A DNA stretch of 64,000 nt, taken from assembly GCF_017115165.1 (NCBI RefSeq), contig NZ_JABXKF010000024.1:95464-159463 (forward strand), read 5' to 3'. Source of the stretch: Nostoc sp. LPT. GTDB lineage: Bacteria; Cyanobacteriota; Cyanobacteriia; Cyanobacteriales; Nostocaceae. A model generated the notes under the pieces. The model was not told the origin of the DNA and did not search any database. It was given only the letters and a program-made list of their open reading frames with translations. The position numbers were made by a program, and so were the translations under genes. Shown piece by piece: positions 9,101 through 18,498 of this stretch (position 1 is its first letter; each line of letters starts with the position of its first letter).

Positions 9101-11616
9101 AAAATGCCTTTGCTCTAGCTTTGCAGGATGGGCACAAAGTCACATTACCCACTCTTGAATATTCTGATGCGGCTCCTTTGTTTAGCAGCCCAGGTGTGAC
9201 TCCACCTCTAGGAGTGATCGAGACTAACGGACATAAAAAATCCACCCCAGCAATGAACGGTGTGACTTCTAATATCATCAGCCAAACAGAGCAACAAATG
9301 AATCCTGTTACCCTGTCACAACCAGCCCAGGAATCTAAGATGCAACCAACACCAGAAAAACTTACAAATTACGAACAACTTTTAGCAAGTTTAGAATACC
9401 TCCTGACACAGTTCCAGGAAAATCAAGCCGAGAATTTACAAGTTCACGGTACTTATCTCAACCATCAAATGGAATACGCTAAAGCATTTTTCCAACTGAT
9501 GCAGCAGCAGAATTCTTTGTTGAGTGAAAGTAAATCAACAGCCGAAACTGCCAAAATGAAGCTAGTTGTCATGGAAAGCTTAGAGCGCAGCATGATGCAG
9601 TTTCATTCCCAACAAGGTGAAACCCTACGCATCCATGAGCAATATCTCCAAGAGCAGCTGGAATATACCAAAAACTTTTTCCAACTCATACAGCAAGAGT
9701 ATTCTCAAATCATCTCAGGTGATGGAGCGACTCAACTGGCAGAGAAACTCAGCAATGGGGTAAGCGATCATTTCATCCCATTCACCACAGAAACAACTGT
9801 TACTGATGCACCCGTACCCCCTACTACCAAGATAGTAGAAAGCCAGCCTTTGCCTGTAAATGAGCCAGTAGCTAAAAATGGCTCAACAGTTATTCAAGCA
9901 CCTCTGCCTCCTGCTCCCCAGGTGGTACCTGTAGTTGAAACTCCTGTATCCCCGACTGCTAAGAAGGATGAAAATTCCTCTTCTTTGCTCCCTAATCTTT
10001 TCTCAACAGAGACAGTAGAGCTTGTAGCGGCATCACCAATTCCTCCAGTTGTAGAACCCCAAGCCGAGGTTGTAGTCAAAATTAGCTCACCTCCAGTCAA
10101 TGAAGTTGTTGCATTCACCCCAGAACCAGCACCCACAACTGCTGCACCTGTATCTGGCGCAACCATCGATATTGTTGACTTGGATAAAAACCTCTTAGCC
10201 ATCACCAGCGACAAAACGGGCTACCCAGTAGAGATGCTGGAAATGGATATGGATATGGAGGCGGATTTAGGGATTGACTCTATCAAACGGGTAGAAATTT
10301 TAGGGGCGCTACAAGAAATGTACCCCAACCTACCCAAGCCCAATTTAGAAGAACTAGCAGAAAAACGCACCATTGGTCAAGTTGTAGAGTATCTGCAATC
10401 CCACGCTTCCAAAAGTATTACTGTAGAAATTGCAGTTCACGAAGTACAACAAGCAACTGAGATTCTAGTAGAGACTGCACCCGTAGTTGAGGTAGTCACT
10501 TCACCTGAGACAAGCGTAGTTGAGGTAGTCACTTCACCAGAACCAAGCCTAGTTGTCGCATTCACCCCAGAACCAGAAGCCGTTACAAGTGATGAATTTG
10601 CAAACTTAGGTGAAACCCTGTTAGCCATCACTAGTGATAAGACCGGCTATCCAGTTGAGATGCTGGAATTGGAAATGGACATGGAAGCCGACTTAGGAAT
10701 TGACTCCATCAAACGGGTAGAAATCTTAGGGGCGATGCAAGAAATGTACCCCAACTTACCTAAGCCCAATATCGAAGAACTCGGAGACCTCCGCACCATC
10801 GGTCAAATAGTTGATTACCTACAGCAGTTAGCTGGAGGCGAAAAAAAAAAATCTGAGCCTGAGTTTGTCCAACAACAGCCACCAGAATTAGAGCATAATA
10901 TCCAGCGCCATCCTATCAAACTCAAAAGCCTACCACAGCCCGATTATTTGGATTTCACGTTACCAGAGGGACACATCGCTTTAATTACCGATGATGGTTC
11001 CCTCACCACTTATAAATTAACTGAATCCCTAATGGCCAAAGGCTGGAAAGTAGTAGTTATCAGCTTCCCCCAATCGCTGATCGCCCAACAAGCGCCCTTA
11101 CCCACAGAAGTAACCCGCGTTACCTTAGCAAACTTGAGTGAAGAACATCTCCAACAACAATTGCAAGCGATCGCATCTCACTGTGGAGCGATTGGGGCCT
11201 TCATCCATCTCCATCCGATCTTTGTAGCCAATCACACCGGGACAATTCCCTATCACGAACAAGAAAAGGCGATCGTCAAGCACGTATTTTTGATGGCGAA
11301 ACATCTTAAACCTTCCCTAAATGAAGCTGCGCGTCATGGACGTAGTTGTTTCTGCACAGTTGCTCACCTTGATGGAGCCTTCGGGTTAGAGTACAAAGTT
11401 AACTTCGGTGCGATCGGCGCTGGTTTGTTCGGATTAACCAAAACTCTGAGATGGGAATGGCCAAAAGTATTTACTCGTGCGATCGACTTAAGTCCCAGAC
11501 TTGACGCTAAACAGTCAGTACAAAACATCATTGCCGAGCTTCACGACCCCAATCTTTATATTAGTGAAGTTGGCTACGGCTCACAAGGACGAGTCACTTT
11601 AATTGCTGAAGGTTAA
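6127..11616 (+). CDS. hglE: Heterocyst glycolipid polyketide synthase HglE (KS-AT-ACP-ACP-KR N-half)
   Basis: This 1829-residue type I PUFA-synthase/PKS protein carries a ketosynthase at about 50-510 (active Cys253 in VDAACASS, His388 in EAHGTGT, His428 in IGHTKAA). An acyltransferase follows at about 622-930 (GHSFGE with Ser725, partner His831). Two helical repeats lie at about 1080-1195, then Pro/Val-rich linkers, two nearly identical acyl carrier domains (phosphopantetheine sites Ser1385 and Ser1527, both in GIDSIKRVEI) and the structural N-half of a ketoreductase at about 1600-1829. The catalytic KR half is in the next gene. It should load and extend the acyl chain of heterocyst glycolipids with HglC, the KR-DH protein and the enoyl reductase. 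The layout matches PfaA. The ACPs need activation by HetI, encoded at 23256-23975. Confidence 0.92.
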   Translation: MSAYSIDTALAELESLVNNCEKAVMRSIEEKKMKSDKSVAINKINRQLQHNPIAIVGMASLLPKARNLREYWQNIVNKIDCITDVPSTHWSVEDYYDPNPRTTEDKTYCKRGGFLPEVDFNPMEFGIPPSILEVTDVSQLLSLVVAKEAMEDAGYGEQREFSRETVGVILGVAMAKQLGMPLSARLEYPIWEKALKSSGLSDEDTQKIVDKIKSAYVKWDENAFPGMLANVVAGRIANRLNFGGMNCVVDAACASSFGALKMAISELVEHRSDMMLTGGVDTDNTIMAYISFSKTPAVSPSENVKPFDAKSDGMMLGEGIGMIVLKRLEDAQRDNDKIYAVIKGIGTSSDGRYKSIYAPRKEGQVKALERAYEDAGFSPATVGLMEAHGTGTMAGDPTEFGSLKDFFDGHDDKKQHIALGSVKSQIGHTKAAAGAASLIKTALALHHKVLPPTINITEPNPKLNIKNSAFYLNTETRPWIRAEGEAPRRAGVSSFGFGGTNYHVVLEEYEADQNHAYRLHSGASEVLLFAPTVEQLLSKSEEILGKLRSPDAITHYAQLVKDCKSPQIPLSAARFGFVAENLEEACKLLQTSIDWLKLKGSAASWEHPQGIYYRSSGMELGGKVVSLFSGQGSQYLEMGRELVMNFPLMRRLHGYMDSLLLKDNLQPLSEIVFPHPVFGEAEKNVQIAALQRTEYAQPAIGVLSAGMYSILQQAGFKSDFVAGHSFGELTALWAAGVLSTEDYLFLVKARGQAMAAPEDPDHDAGSMLAVKEDISKVEAVIRHFPQVAIANQNSPTQFVLAGPTAEIARVRDALHEKGYTAVLLPVSAAFHTPLIAFAQKSFAIATKSVKFQSPKIPVYSNVTSKQYPKEPQGIQKILETHLSNSVLFKQEIENIYAAGGTCFVEFGPRKILSNLVKEILGDRPHITVSLNPSTQKNSDRSLREAVVQLRVIGLALNNLDPYQLPQTIPPIETKKTLNVRLNGINYRSEKTKNAFALALQDGHKVTLPTLEYSDAAPLFSSPGVTPPLGVIETNGHKKSTPAMNGVTSNIISQTEQQMNPVTLSQPAQESKMQPTPEKLTNYEQLLASLEYLLTQFQENQAENLQVHGTYLNHQMEYAKAFFQLMQQQNSLLSESKSTAETAKMKLVVMESLERSMMQFHSQQGETLRIHEQYLQEQLEYTKNFFQLIQQEYSQIISGDGATQLAEKLSNGVSDHFIPFTTETTVTDAPVPPTTKIVESQPLPVNEPVAKNGSTVIQAPLPPAPQVVPVVETPVSPTAKKDENSSSLLPNLFSTETVELVAASPIPPVVEPQAEVVVKISSPPVNEVVAFTPEPAPTTAAPVSGATIDIVDLDKNLLAITSDKTGYPVEMLEMDMDMEADLGIDSIKRVEILGALQEMYPNLPKPNLEELAEKRTIGQVVEYLQSHASKSITVEIAVHEVQQATEILVETAPVVEVVTSPETSVVEVVTSPEPSLVVAFTPEPEAVTSDEFANLGETLLAITSDKTGYPVEMLELEMDMEADLGIDSIKRVEILGAMQEMYPNLPKPNIEELGDLRTIGQIVDYLQQLAGGEKKKSEPEFVQQQPPELEHNIQRHPIKLKSLPQPDYLDFTLPEGHIALITDDGSLTTYKLTESLMAKGWKVVVISFPQSLIAQQAPLPTEVTRVTLANLSEEHLQQQLQAIASHCGAIGAFIHLHPIFVANHTGTIPYHEQEKAIVKHVFLMAKHLKPSLNEAARHGRSCFCTVAHLDGAFGLEYKVNFGAIGAGLFGLTKTLRWEWPKVFTRAIDLSPRLDAKQSVQNIIAELHDPNLYISEVGYGSQGRVTLIAEG

Positions 11617-11641
11617 TCACTTCATCTCTTGTCTCTGCGCT

Positions 11642-11687
11642 CTCTGCGTCTCTGTGGTTCGTTAAAAAAAACCGCAGAGGCGCAGAG
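11642..11687. repeat. Stem-loop repeat separating hglE from the KR-DH gene
   Basis: CTCTGCGTCTCTGTGGTT (11642-11659) pairs with AACCGCAGAGGCGCAGAG (11670-11687) around an A-rich loop, with two mismatches that would be G-U pairs in RNA. Sequences of this CTCTGCG/CGCAGAG type are dispersed in Nostocales genomes. It fills most of the 120 bases between the hglE stop and the chosen start of the next gene, in the middle of what is normally one ketoreductase domain. Confidence 0.7.
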
Positions 11688-11736
11688 GACACGGAGGAAG
11701 AAAAAAACAAATTTATGCAGGTATTTACGAGGATTT

Positions 11737-13464
11737 ATGACCCAAACAGCCCAGCTTAGTCCATCATCTGTCTTTGTCGTGAGCGGCGGTGCAAAAGGGA
11801 TTACGGCTGAGTGTACTATCAGATTAGCCCAGCAGCAACCCTGCAAATTTATCCTTCTCGGTCGCTCCGAACTTTTAGAAATCGAGCCAGATTTTGCTCA
11901 AGATTGTGATGAATCAGCATTGAAAAAACGCATCATGGAAAATCTTCTTTCCCAAGGAGAAAAGCCCACACCCATGAGCGTGCAAAAGATATATAACAAA
12001 ATTACCTCCAGCCGCGAAATTAAAAAGACTTTAGCAGCAATTCAAAAAACAGGAGCTAAAGCAGAATATATCAGCGTTGATGTCACAGATACGCAAGCTT
12101 TACAGGAAAAACTTGCCACTTCTGTACAACGTATGGGCCCAATTACAGGAATCATTCACGGAGCTGGGAATTTAGCCGATAAGTTAATTGAAAAAAAAAC
12201 AGAACAAGATTTTGAAAAAGTTTACACTGCTAAAGTGCAAGGATTAGAAAATCTACTTACTTGCATTAACCCTAGTCAACTTCAGCATTTAGTTTTATTT
12301 TCTTCTGTAACAGGTTTTCATGGAAATATTGGGCAGTCTGATTATGCGATCGCTAATGAAATTCTCAATAAATCAGCCCATCTAATCAAGCAAAACTATC
12401 CCTCATGCCATGTAGTTGCGATTAATTGGGGAGCTTGGGATAGTGGTATGGTGACACCGGAATTAAAAAAAGTTTTTCAAGAGCGTGGAATTGAAGTAAT
12501 TCCGATCGCAGCTGGGGCACAAATGCTCGTTCAAGAAATAAATAGCGCTACTGATGCAACTGCACAAGTTGTGATTGGTAGCACACTTGCTCCACTTGCT
12601 ACAGAACTAGATTCTCAACTACGAACCCATCATATTCGTCGCCAAATCATACTAGCAGATAATCCCTTTTTGCTGGATCATACTATCGCTGGTTCTCCAG
12701 TTTTACCAGCAACTTGTGCAATGTCATGGATGATCAACGCCTGTGAACAACTTTATCCAGGTTACAGATTGTTTTATCACAAAAACTTTAAAATTTTGAA
12801 GGGAATTACTTTCAATGAATCTTTAGCAAAGGAACATATTTTAGAAATAGAAGAAATTTCCAAGGTGAGCTTTGAAAGCATCGAACTTAAAGCGAAAATC
12901 TGGAGTAAAAACGCAGAAGGAAAAATTCATTATCATTTTAGCGCTCAACTCAATCTCCGGCAAGAAATTCCTATTGGCCGCCCTTATGAATCAATTAATC
13001 TTGAACAGGATAACATCATCACTGCAACAGGAAAAGCTTTTTACCAAAATGGAGGAAGTACATTATTTCATGGCCCTGCTTTTCAAGAAGTCCAAAAAGT
13101 CTTAAACATTAGCCCTGAAAAAATCACTACAGAATGTTTTTGGCAAGAAATCAGCGACAAGCAACAAGGACAATTTCCAGTGCAATGGATCAATCCTTAT
13201 ACGATTGACTTGAGTATGCACGGGTTATGGATTTGGACACAGCACTTTTATCAAGAAGCTTGTTTACCTGGTAGGGTGGAAAAATATGAACAGTTTGTAG
13301 CTACACCACATAACAAACCTTTTTACGTTTCTTGTGAAGTGAAAGCGAAAACAGCAACTAGTGCGATCGCTGACTTTATCATACATGACCGTCAAGGACA
13401 AATATATTCGCGTATGCTCGGTGCCCACGCAATTATTTGGTCGATGAAATCACTCAGAAGCTAG
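11737..13464 (+). CDS. hglD: Heterocyst glycolipid synthase ketoreductase-dehydratase protein (HglD-like)
   Basis: The start is set at the ATG at 11737 (after a GAGGA sequence), giving 575 residues; an open frame extends back to 11629 but reads through the repeat. An NADP-binding catalytic ketoreductase comes first (VFVVSGGAKGITAE, then LFSSVTGFHGNIGQSDYAIANE with the Ser and Tyr of the active site). It is followed by a dehydratase hot-dog domain with the signature H-x3-G-x4-P (DHTIAGSPVLP) and FHGPAFQEV. It should reduce and dehydrate beta-keto intermediates made by HglE. The KR lacks its own structural half, which is at the HglE C-terminus. The symbol is assigned by position just before hglC; in Anabaena additional genes separate hglE from hglD, so naming is less sure than function. 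Confidence 0.83.
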   Translation: MTQTAQLSPSSVFVVSGGAKGITAECTIRLAQQQPCKFILLGRSELLEIEPDFAQDCDESALKKRIMENLLSQGEKPTPMSVQKIYNKITSSREIKKTLAAIQKTGAKAEYISVDVTDTQALQEKLATSVQRMGPITGIIHGAGNLADKLIEKKTEQDFEKVYTAKVQGLENLLTCINPSQLQHLVLFSSVTGFHGNIGQSDYAIANEILNKSAHLIKQNYPSCHVVAINWGAWDSGMVTPELKKVFQERGIEVIPIAAGAQMLVQEINSATDATAQVVIGSTLAPLATELDSQLRTHHIRRQIILADNPFLLDHTIAGSPVLPATCAMSWMINACEQLYPGYRLFYHKNFKILKGITFNESLAKEHILEIEEISKVSFESIELKAKIWSKNAEGKIHYHFSAQLNLRQEIPIGRPYESINLEQDNIITATGKAFYQNGGSTLFHGPAFQEVQKVLNISPEKITTECFWQEISDKQQGQFPVQWINPYTIDLSMHGLWIWTQHFYQEACLPGRVEKYEQFVATPHNKPFYVSCEVKAKTATSAIADFIIHDRQGQIYSRMLGAHAIIWSMKSLRS

Positions 13465-13611
13465 TAATCTTCAACTTCTTCTCTCTGCGCCTCTTTTGTC
13501 TCATACGTGAGCTATTTCTTCAGCAACCGCCTTTTTAAAGTTTGGGGAACAGCGTAAATCCTGCGTTTTAAATATCTCTTGCCTAATACCCAAACCTTAA
13601 GGATATAACTA

Positions 13612-16600
13612 GTGGAAAAAATAGCGATCATCGGATTATCATGTCTATTTCCCGATGCTAAAAACCCCGAAGAATTCTGGCAGAATATTGTTAATCAAAA
13701 AGATTCGACATCCTCTGCAACAGTCGAAGAAATCGGAGTAGATCCGACAATCTTTCACAATCCAGTTAAAGGTACACCAGATAAAACCTATTCTCTCAAG
13801 GGAGGATACATCCGGAACTTTCAGTTTGACCCTGGTGAATACAATCTACCATCAGAATTTGTTGCTGGTTTAGATAATACCTTTAAATGGTCGTTGTATG
13901 CTGCTAAACAAGCAATTGTACATAGTGGTTATTGGGGGAATCAAACTGTTCTCTCTAAATGTGGTGTAATTTTAGGTAATCTTTCGCTTCCTACGAAATT
14001 ATCTAATCAATTATTTTCTCCCCTTTACCAAAAAGCGATCGCACCTGCTGTCAGAGAACTTTTGCAGTATGAAGACTTTGATTTAGCTGTCTCAACTGCA
14101 ACTAAAGCATCTTTGTACAATGCCATGATATCTGGCTTACCAGCATCTATAATTGCTCAAGCTCTATCTCTATCCCAGATTAATTTTTGTCTGGATGCTG
14201 CTTGTTCATCATCATTTTATGCTATTAAAGTAGCATCTCATTACTTATGGTCTGGGAAAGCTGACGCCATGTTAGCTGGAGCCATCAGTAGTGCAGATTC
14301 CCTATTTGTGCGGATGTTATTTTCCGGTGTTCAAGGGTATCCAGAAAACGACATCAGCCGCCCCTTAGATAAGTCATCAAGAGGGCTAATTCCCGCCGAT
14401 GGTGTTGGGATGGTGATGCTGAAAAGATATTCTGATGCCATCAGAGATGGTGATAATATTCTCGCCACTATCTGCGGTAATGGACTTTCCAATGATGGCA
14501 AGGGTAAGCACTTACTCAGTCCTAATTCTAAAGGACAAATCCTAGCTTTTGAGCGAGCCTATAATGAGGCAAAAATTAATCCCAAAATTCTCGATTATTT
14601 AGAGTGTCATGTTACTGGTACATTACTGGGAGATACAACTGAAGTCAACTCTATAGAAACATTTTTTGGTGAAAATAATGATGCTGCACCTCTAGTAGGT
14701 TCAGTCAAGGCAAATACTGGCCATTTGCTAACTGCTGCTGGCATGGTTGGCTTGACTAAAGTGGTTTTGAGTATGTCTCATGGCGTAATTCCACCAACCA
14801 TTAATATTACTGAACCTTTAACTTCCGAAAGTAGTACAATTTCCACTGACAAAATTGTTAGAACAGCTACGGCATGGCCCAATACTAATGCACCAATTAA
14901 ACGGGCAGCCATCAGCGCTTTTGGATTTGGTGGTACTAATTCTCATCTGATTTTAGAACAAGGAACTACAACACAATCAGTTGATTCAATTGCACCTGTT
15001 CCACCTGTCAAAATTGCCATTGTCGGCATGGATGCCTTTTTCGGTAATTGCAATGGCTTGGATGCTTTTGAACGCAGTATTTATGATGGAACACAGCATT
15101 TTACTTCCCTACCGCCTCAAAGATGGCATGGTATAGAAAATCAAGAGAATGTCCTGAAAGAGTACGGTTTAACAGATGGAAAAGCACCAATAGGGGCATA
15201 CATCAAAGATTTTGAAATCGATACTTTATCGTGCAAAATCCCACCGAATGAAATAGAGAAGTTAAACCCACAACAATTATTGCTCCTGAAAGTTAGCGAT
15301 CGCGCCGTGAAAGATGCCAAACTACAGGAAGGCAGCAATGTGGCAGTGATTGTCGCCGCCGAGACAGAATTCTCTGTGCATCAGCTACAGCAAAGATGGA
15401 ATCTATCTTGGCAAGTTAAGGATGGCTTACTCAACCAAGGAATATCTTTACCTGATGAACAGCTGGCGCAACTGGAAACCATTGTCAAAGATAGCATTCA
15501 CCAACCAGTAGAAATCGGCGAATATGTGAGTCACATCGCCAACATTATGGCGAGTCGGATTTCTGCTTTGTGGAATTTCACTGGCCCTGCATTCACGATG
15601 ACGGCTGGCGAAAATTCTGCCCTCAAGGCGTTGGAAGTTGCACAAATGCTACTCGCTACGGGAGAAGTTGATGCGGTGGTTGTTGGTGCAGTAGATTTAG
15701 CGGGTGGTGTGGAAAATGTCTTATTCCGCAGCCAATTTGCACCAATTAATACGGGTGTCAACACGTTAGGTTATGACCAACAAGCCAATGGCTGGACGGT
15801 TGGCGAAGGTGCGGGTGCTGTCGTCCTCAAGCGCTACGAAGCTGCTAAAGAAGACAATGAACGCATCTATGCAGTAATTGATGCCATGAGTTTCGCACAA
15901 GGTAATTCTACTTTGAGTAACGCTCTGGTAAAACCTGATGCCTCAGCTATCAATAATGTCTGCAAACAAGCTTTCCAGATGGCAGAGATTCAACCTACAG
16001 AGGTTAACTATGTGGAAGTGTTCGGTAGTGGCATTCCCCAGGAGGATGAAGCCGAAATCACAGGTTTACTCCAGGCTTATCCGAAAGTGGGCAATAGTCT
16101 GCACTGTGCATTGGGCAGCGTCAAAGCCAATATCGGACACACCTATACAGCATCGGGGATTGCTAGCTTAATCAAAACCGCTCTCTGTCTTTATTACAGG
16201 TATATTCCCGCCACACCCAAATGGTCTGGTGTCAAAACACCGCAAGTATGGGAAGGTAGTCCCTTCTATGTGGCAATGGAATCAAGACCTTGGTTTGTCG
16301 ATAAAGGCGGCACACGCAGAATAGCAGCAATTAATAGCATGGGTATAGATGGCAGTTACGCCCATTTAATCTTATCGGAAGAACCCAGCCAAGAGGAGCG
16401 CGATAACAGATATTTGCAGCAAATGCCTTTTCATTTGTTTCCCATCGCAGTTAGCGATCGCTCCACTATACCCGATTTACTTAACAATCTCCAAAAATCC
16501 ATTGAAGCTAGTTCTTCTTTATCAGCTACCGCCAGCGAAACATTCGCTACTTTTGAACAGCATTCTGATGCAAAATACGTCTTATCAATCACAGGACGTA

Positions 16601-18363
16601 ACACAAAAGATTTACTCAAAGAAATTGAATCTGCCCGCAAAGGTGTAAACAATGCTTTTGAAAACGGCACAGATTGGCAAACACCTTTAGGAAGTTATTT
16701 CACCGCAAAACCATTGGGTAAAACTGGAGCAGTTGCTTATGTTTACCCCGCAGCAGTCAATTCTTATATTGGCATTGGTCGCAGTGTATTCCGTTTATTT
16801 CCTAAAGTTTTTGAGGACTTAAAAAGTAACAATCTCTACAACCGTGCTGCCGATGTGGAAAAATTAGTTTATCCCAGAAGCTTGCCTAAATTGACAACCA
16901 GGCAACTAGAAACTCTCGAAAAGCAATTGTTAGATGATTCCCTGGCAATGTTTGAAAGTGAAATTGCCTTTGCTAGATACATGACGGCAATTTTTCGAGA
17001 TGATTTTCAAGTCAAGCCGCAATGTGTTTTTGGGTATAGTTTGGGTGAAACTAGTATGATGGTTGCCCAAGGAGTTTGGAGTGATTTTGAGGGCGGAAGT
17101 AACACCTTAAACTCATCACCTCTATTTGGGGATAAGTTATCTGGACCAAAAAATGCTGTGCGTGAATATTGGGGATTAACAGATTCACCAAACAACAATT
17201 TTTGGAATACCTATGTTCTCATGGCGACTCCATCCCAAGTTAAAGAATGTCTGAAACATGAGAATCATGTCTACTTAACTCAAATCAATACACCAGAAGA
17301 AGTATTAATTGCTGGTGATGATGCCGCCTGTAAGCGAGTAATTCAAACTTTAGGTTGTAATTCTTTCCCCGCTCCCTTCGACCATGTGATACATTGTGAA
17401 GCGATGCGATCGCAGTTCGAGGAAATCAAGAAGGTAAACACGTTACCATCGCAAACTCTTCCCGGTATTGTGTTTTATTCTGCCGCCGATTATCAACCAG
17501 TCGCACTTGAAAGTAATGCTATCGCTCACAATATCGCCAAAGGATTGTGCCAAGAACTTGATTTTCCGCAATTAGTTAATCGTGTCTACGGTGATGGTGT
17601 CAAAATATTTTTAGAAGCAGGCGCAGGTAATGTCTGTTCACGATGGATTGATAAAATTCTTGGCAATCAAGAACATATCACAGTCTCTCTAAATCGTAGA
17701 GGAATGGATGACCATGCTGCAATGGTCAAAGCATTAGCAAAACTACTCAGTCATCAAGTGAACGTGGATTTATCACCACTGTACAACAAAGCTCAAGGAA
17801 CTGATAATCAAAATAAAGCAACATTGAGAACAGTTACCTTGGGTGGAAAAGCAATTGCTGCTACAATTTTGAGCAACGAAAATCGCAAACTTGTTGAAAA
17901 TTTGGGTGAGGATCTTAAGTGCGATCGCTTCAAAAAACAGCATCTAAATATACCTAATTTCCAACAATCTGAAATCACATATTCTCTTAACACTTCCAAC
18001 CAAATAACCCCAGAAGAAAGTTATTCTTCTAACATCTTGCCTCAGCCAGAAGAAGTAAAACCGAAAAATATCATTGATAACGGTTTTGAAACAAGAGAAC
18101 AATTACAATCTTCTGAGTCAAGTGTAATTAAACAGCCAATTCTTCCTTCTTACCCACCTGTCATCACTCAAAAAATTAGTAGCATCATTAGTATGTTCGA
18201 TTTAAATAAGACACAGTATCAAAAGCTCAATGCTAATAATTCAAAGATAACTAAAGCGCATACTGCCTTTTTACAAGCTAGACAAGATTACAGTCAGCAA
18301 ATGAATGAAATCATTCAATTGCAACTAGCTTGCGCCCAAAACTTGCTTAACGACGAATCCTGA
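13612..18363 (+). CDS. hglC: Heterocyst glycolipid synthase HglC (KS-chain length factor-AT-like)
   Basis: This 1583-residue protein starts at a GTG after AAGGA. A full ketosynthase (about 1-455) has Cys198 in LDAACSSS, His333 in ECHVTGT and His371 in ANTGHLLTAAG. A second KS-like domain (about 470-930) has Glu667 (MTAGENSALKAL) where the Cys should be, making it a chain length factor. An acyltransferase-like domain follows (about 1080-1390) with GYSLGE (Ser1143) and a candidate His1261. The tail (about 1530-1583) is a helical motif, KAHTAFLQARQDYSQQ, resembling the repeats in HglE. The KS-CLF pair matches PfaC and should elongate the chain and set its length. It lies between the KR-DH gene and the enoyl reductase gene on one strand. 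Confidence 0.9.
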   Translation: MEKIAIIGLSCLFPDAKNPEEFWQNIVNQKDSTSSATVEEIGVDPTIFHNPVKGTPDKTYSLKGGYIRNFQFDPGEYNLPSEFVAGLDNTFKWSLYAAKQAIVHSGYWGNQTVLSKCGVILGNLSLPTKLSNQLFSPLYQKAIAPAVRELLQYEDFDLAVSTATKASLYNAMISGLPASIIAQALSLSQINFCLDAACSSSFYAIKVASHYLWSGKADAMLAGAISSADSLFVRMLFSGVQGYPENDISRPLDKSSRGLIPADGVGMVMLKRYSDAIRDGDNILATICGNGLSNDGKGKHLLSPNSKGQILAFERAYNEAKINPKILDYLECHVTGTLLGDTTEVNSIETFFGENNDAAPLVGSVKANTGHLLTAAGMVGLTKVVLSMSHGVIPPTINITEPLTSESSTISTDKIVRTATAWPNTNAPIKRAAISAFGFGGTNSHLILEQGTTTQSVDSIAPVPPVKIAIVGMDAFFGNCNGLDAFERSIYDGTQHFTSLPPQRWHGIENQENVLKEYGLTDGKAPIGAYIKDFEIDTLSCKIPPNEIEKLNPQQLLLLKVSDRAVKDAKLQEGSNVAVIVAAETEFSVHQLQQRWNLSWQVKDGLLNQGISLPDEQLAQLETIVKDSIHQPVEIGEYVSHIANIMASRISALWNFTGPAFTMTAGENSALKALEVAQMLLATGEVDAVVVGAVDLAGGVENVLFRSQFAPINTGVNTLGYDQQANGWTVGEGAGAVVLKRYEAAKEDNERIYAVIDAMSFAQGNSTLSNALVKPDASAINNVCKQAFQMAEIQPTEVNYVEVFGSGIPQEDEAEITGLLQAYPKVGNSLHCALGSVKANIGHTYTASGIASLIKTALCLYYRYIPATPKWSGVKTPQVWEGSPFYVAMESRPWFVDKGGTRRIAAINSMGIDGSYAHLILSEEPSQEERDNRYLQQMPFHLFPIAVSDRSTIPDLLNNLQKSIEASSSLSATASETFATFEQHSDAKYVLSITGRNTKDLLKEIESARKGVNNAFENGTDWQTPLGSYFTAKPLGKTGAVAYVYPAAVNSYIGIGRSVFRLFPKVFEDLKSNNLYNRAADVEKLVYPRSLPKLTTRQLETLEKQLLDDSLAMFESEIAFARYMTAIFRDDFQVKPQCVFGYSLGETSMMVAQGVWSDFEGGSNTLNSSPLFGDKLSGPKNAVREYWGLTDSPNNNFWNTYVLMATPSQVKECLKHENHVYLTQINTPEEVLIAGDDAACKRVIQTLGCNSFPAPFDHVIHCEAMRSQFEEIKKVNTLPSQTLPGIVFYSAADYQPVALESNAIAHNIAKGLCQELDFPQLVNRVYGDGVKIFLEAGAGNVCSRWIDKILGNQEHITVSLNRRGMDDHAAMVKALAKLLSHQVNVDLSPLYNKAQGTDNQNKATLRTVTLGGKAIAATILSNENRKLVENLGEDLKCDRFKKQHLNIPNFQQSEITYSLNTSNQITPEESYSSNILPQPEEVKPKNIIDNGFETREQLQSSESSVIKQPILPSYPPVITQKISSIISMFDLNKTQYQKLNANNSKITKAHTAFLQARQDYSQQMNEIIQLQLACAQNLLNDES

Positions 18364-18498
18364 CATAAGTCTACATACTTTAACCATCAATGACCTTTGG
18401 GAAGGGGAAAGGTTAACTGGTAAAAGGTAAACATTTCTTCCCCATTCCCTATTCACCACTCCCCTTTTTTAGTAATCATAATCCGAGGGATAACTGCT

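Noticed and set aside
11629..11736. Upstream extension of the KR-DH gene
   Set aside because: The 36 extra codons are a translation of the dispersed palindrome; the ATG at 11737 has a GAGGA sequence and puts the ketoreductase strand near the N-terminus.
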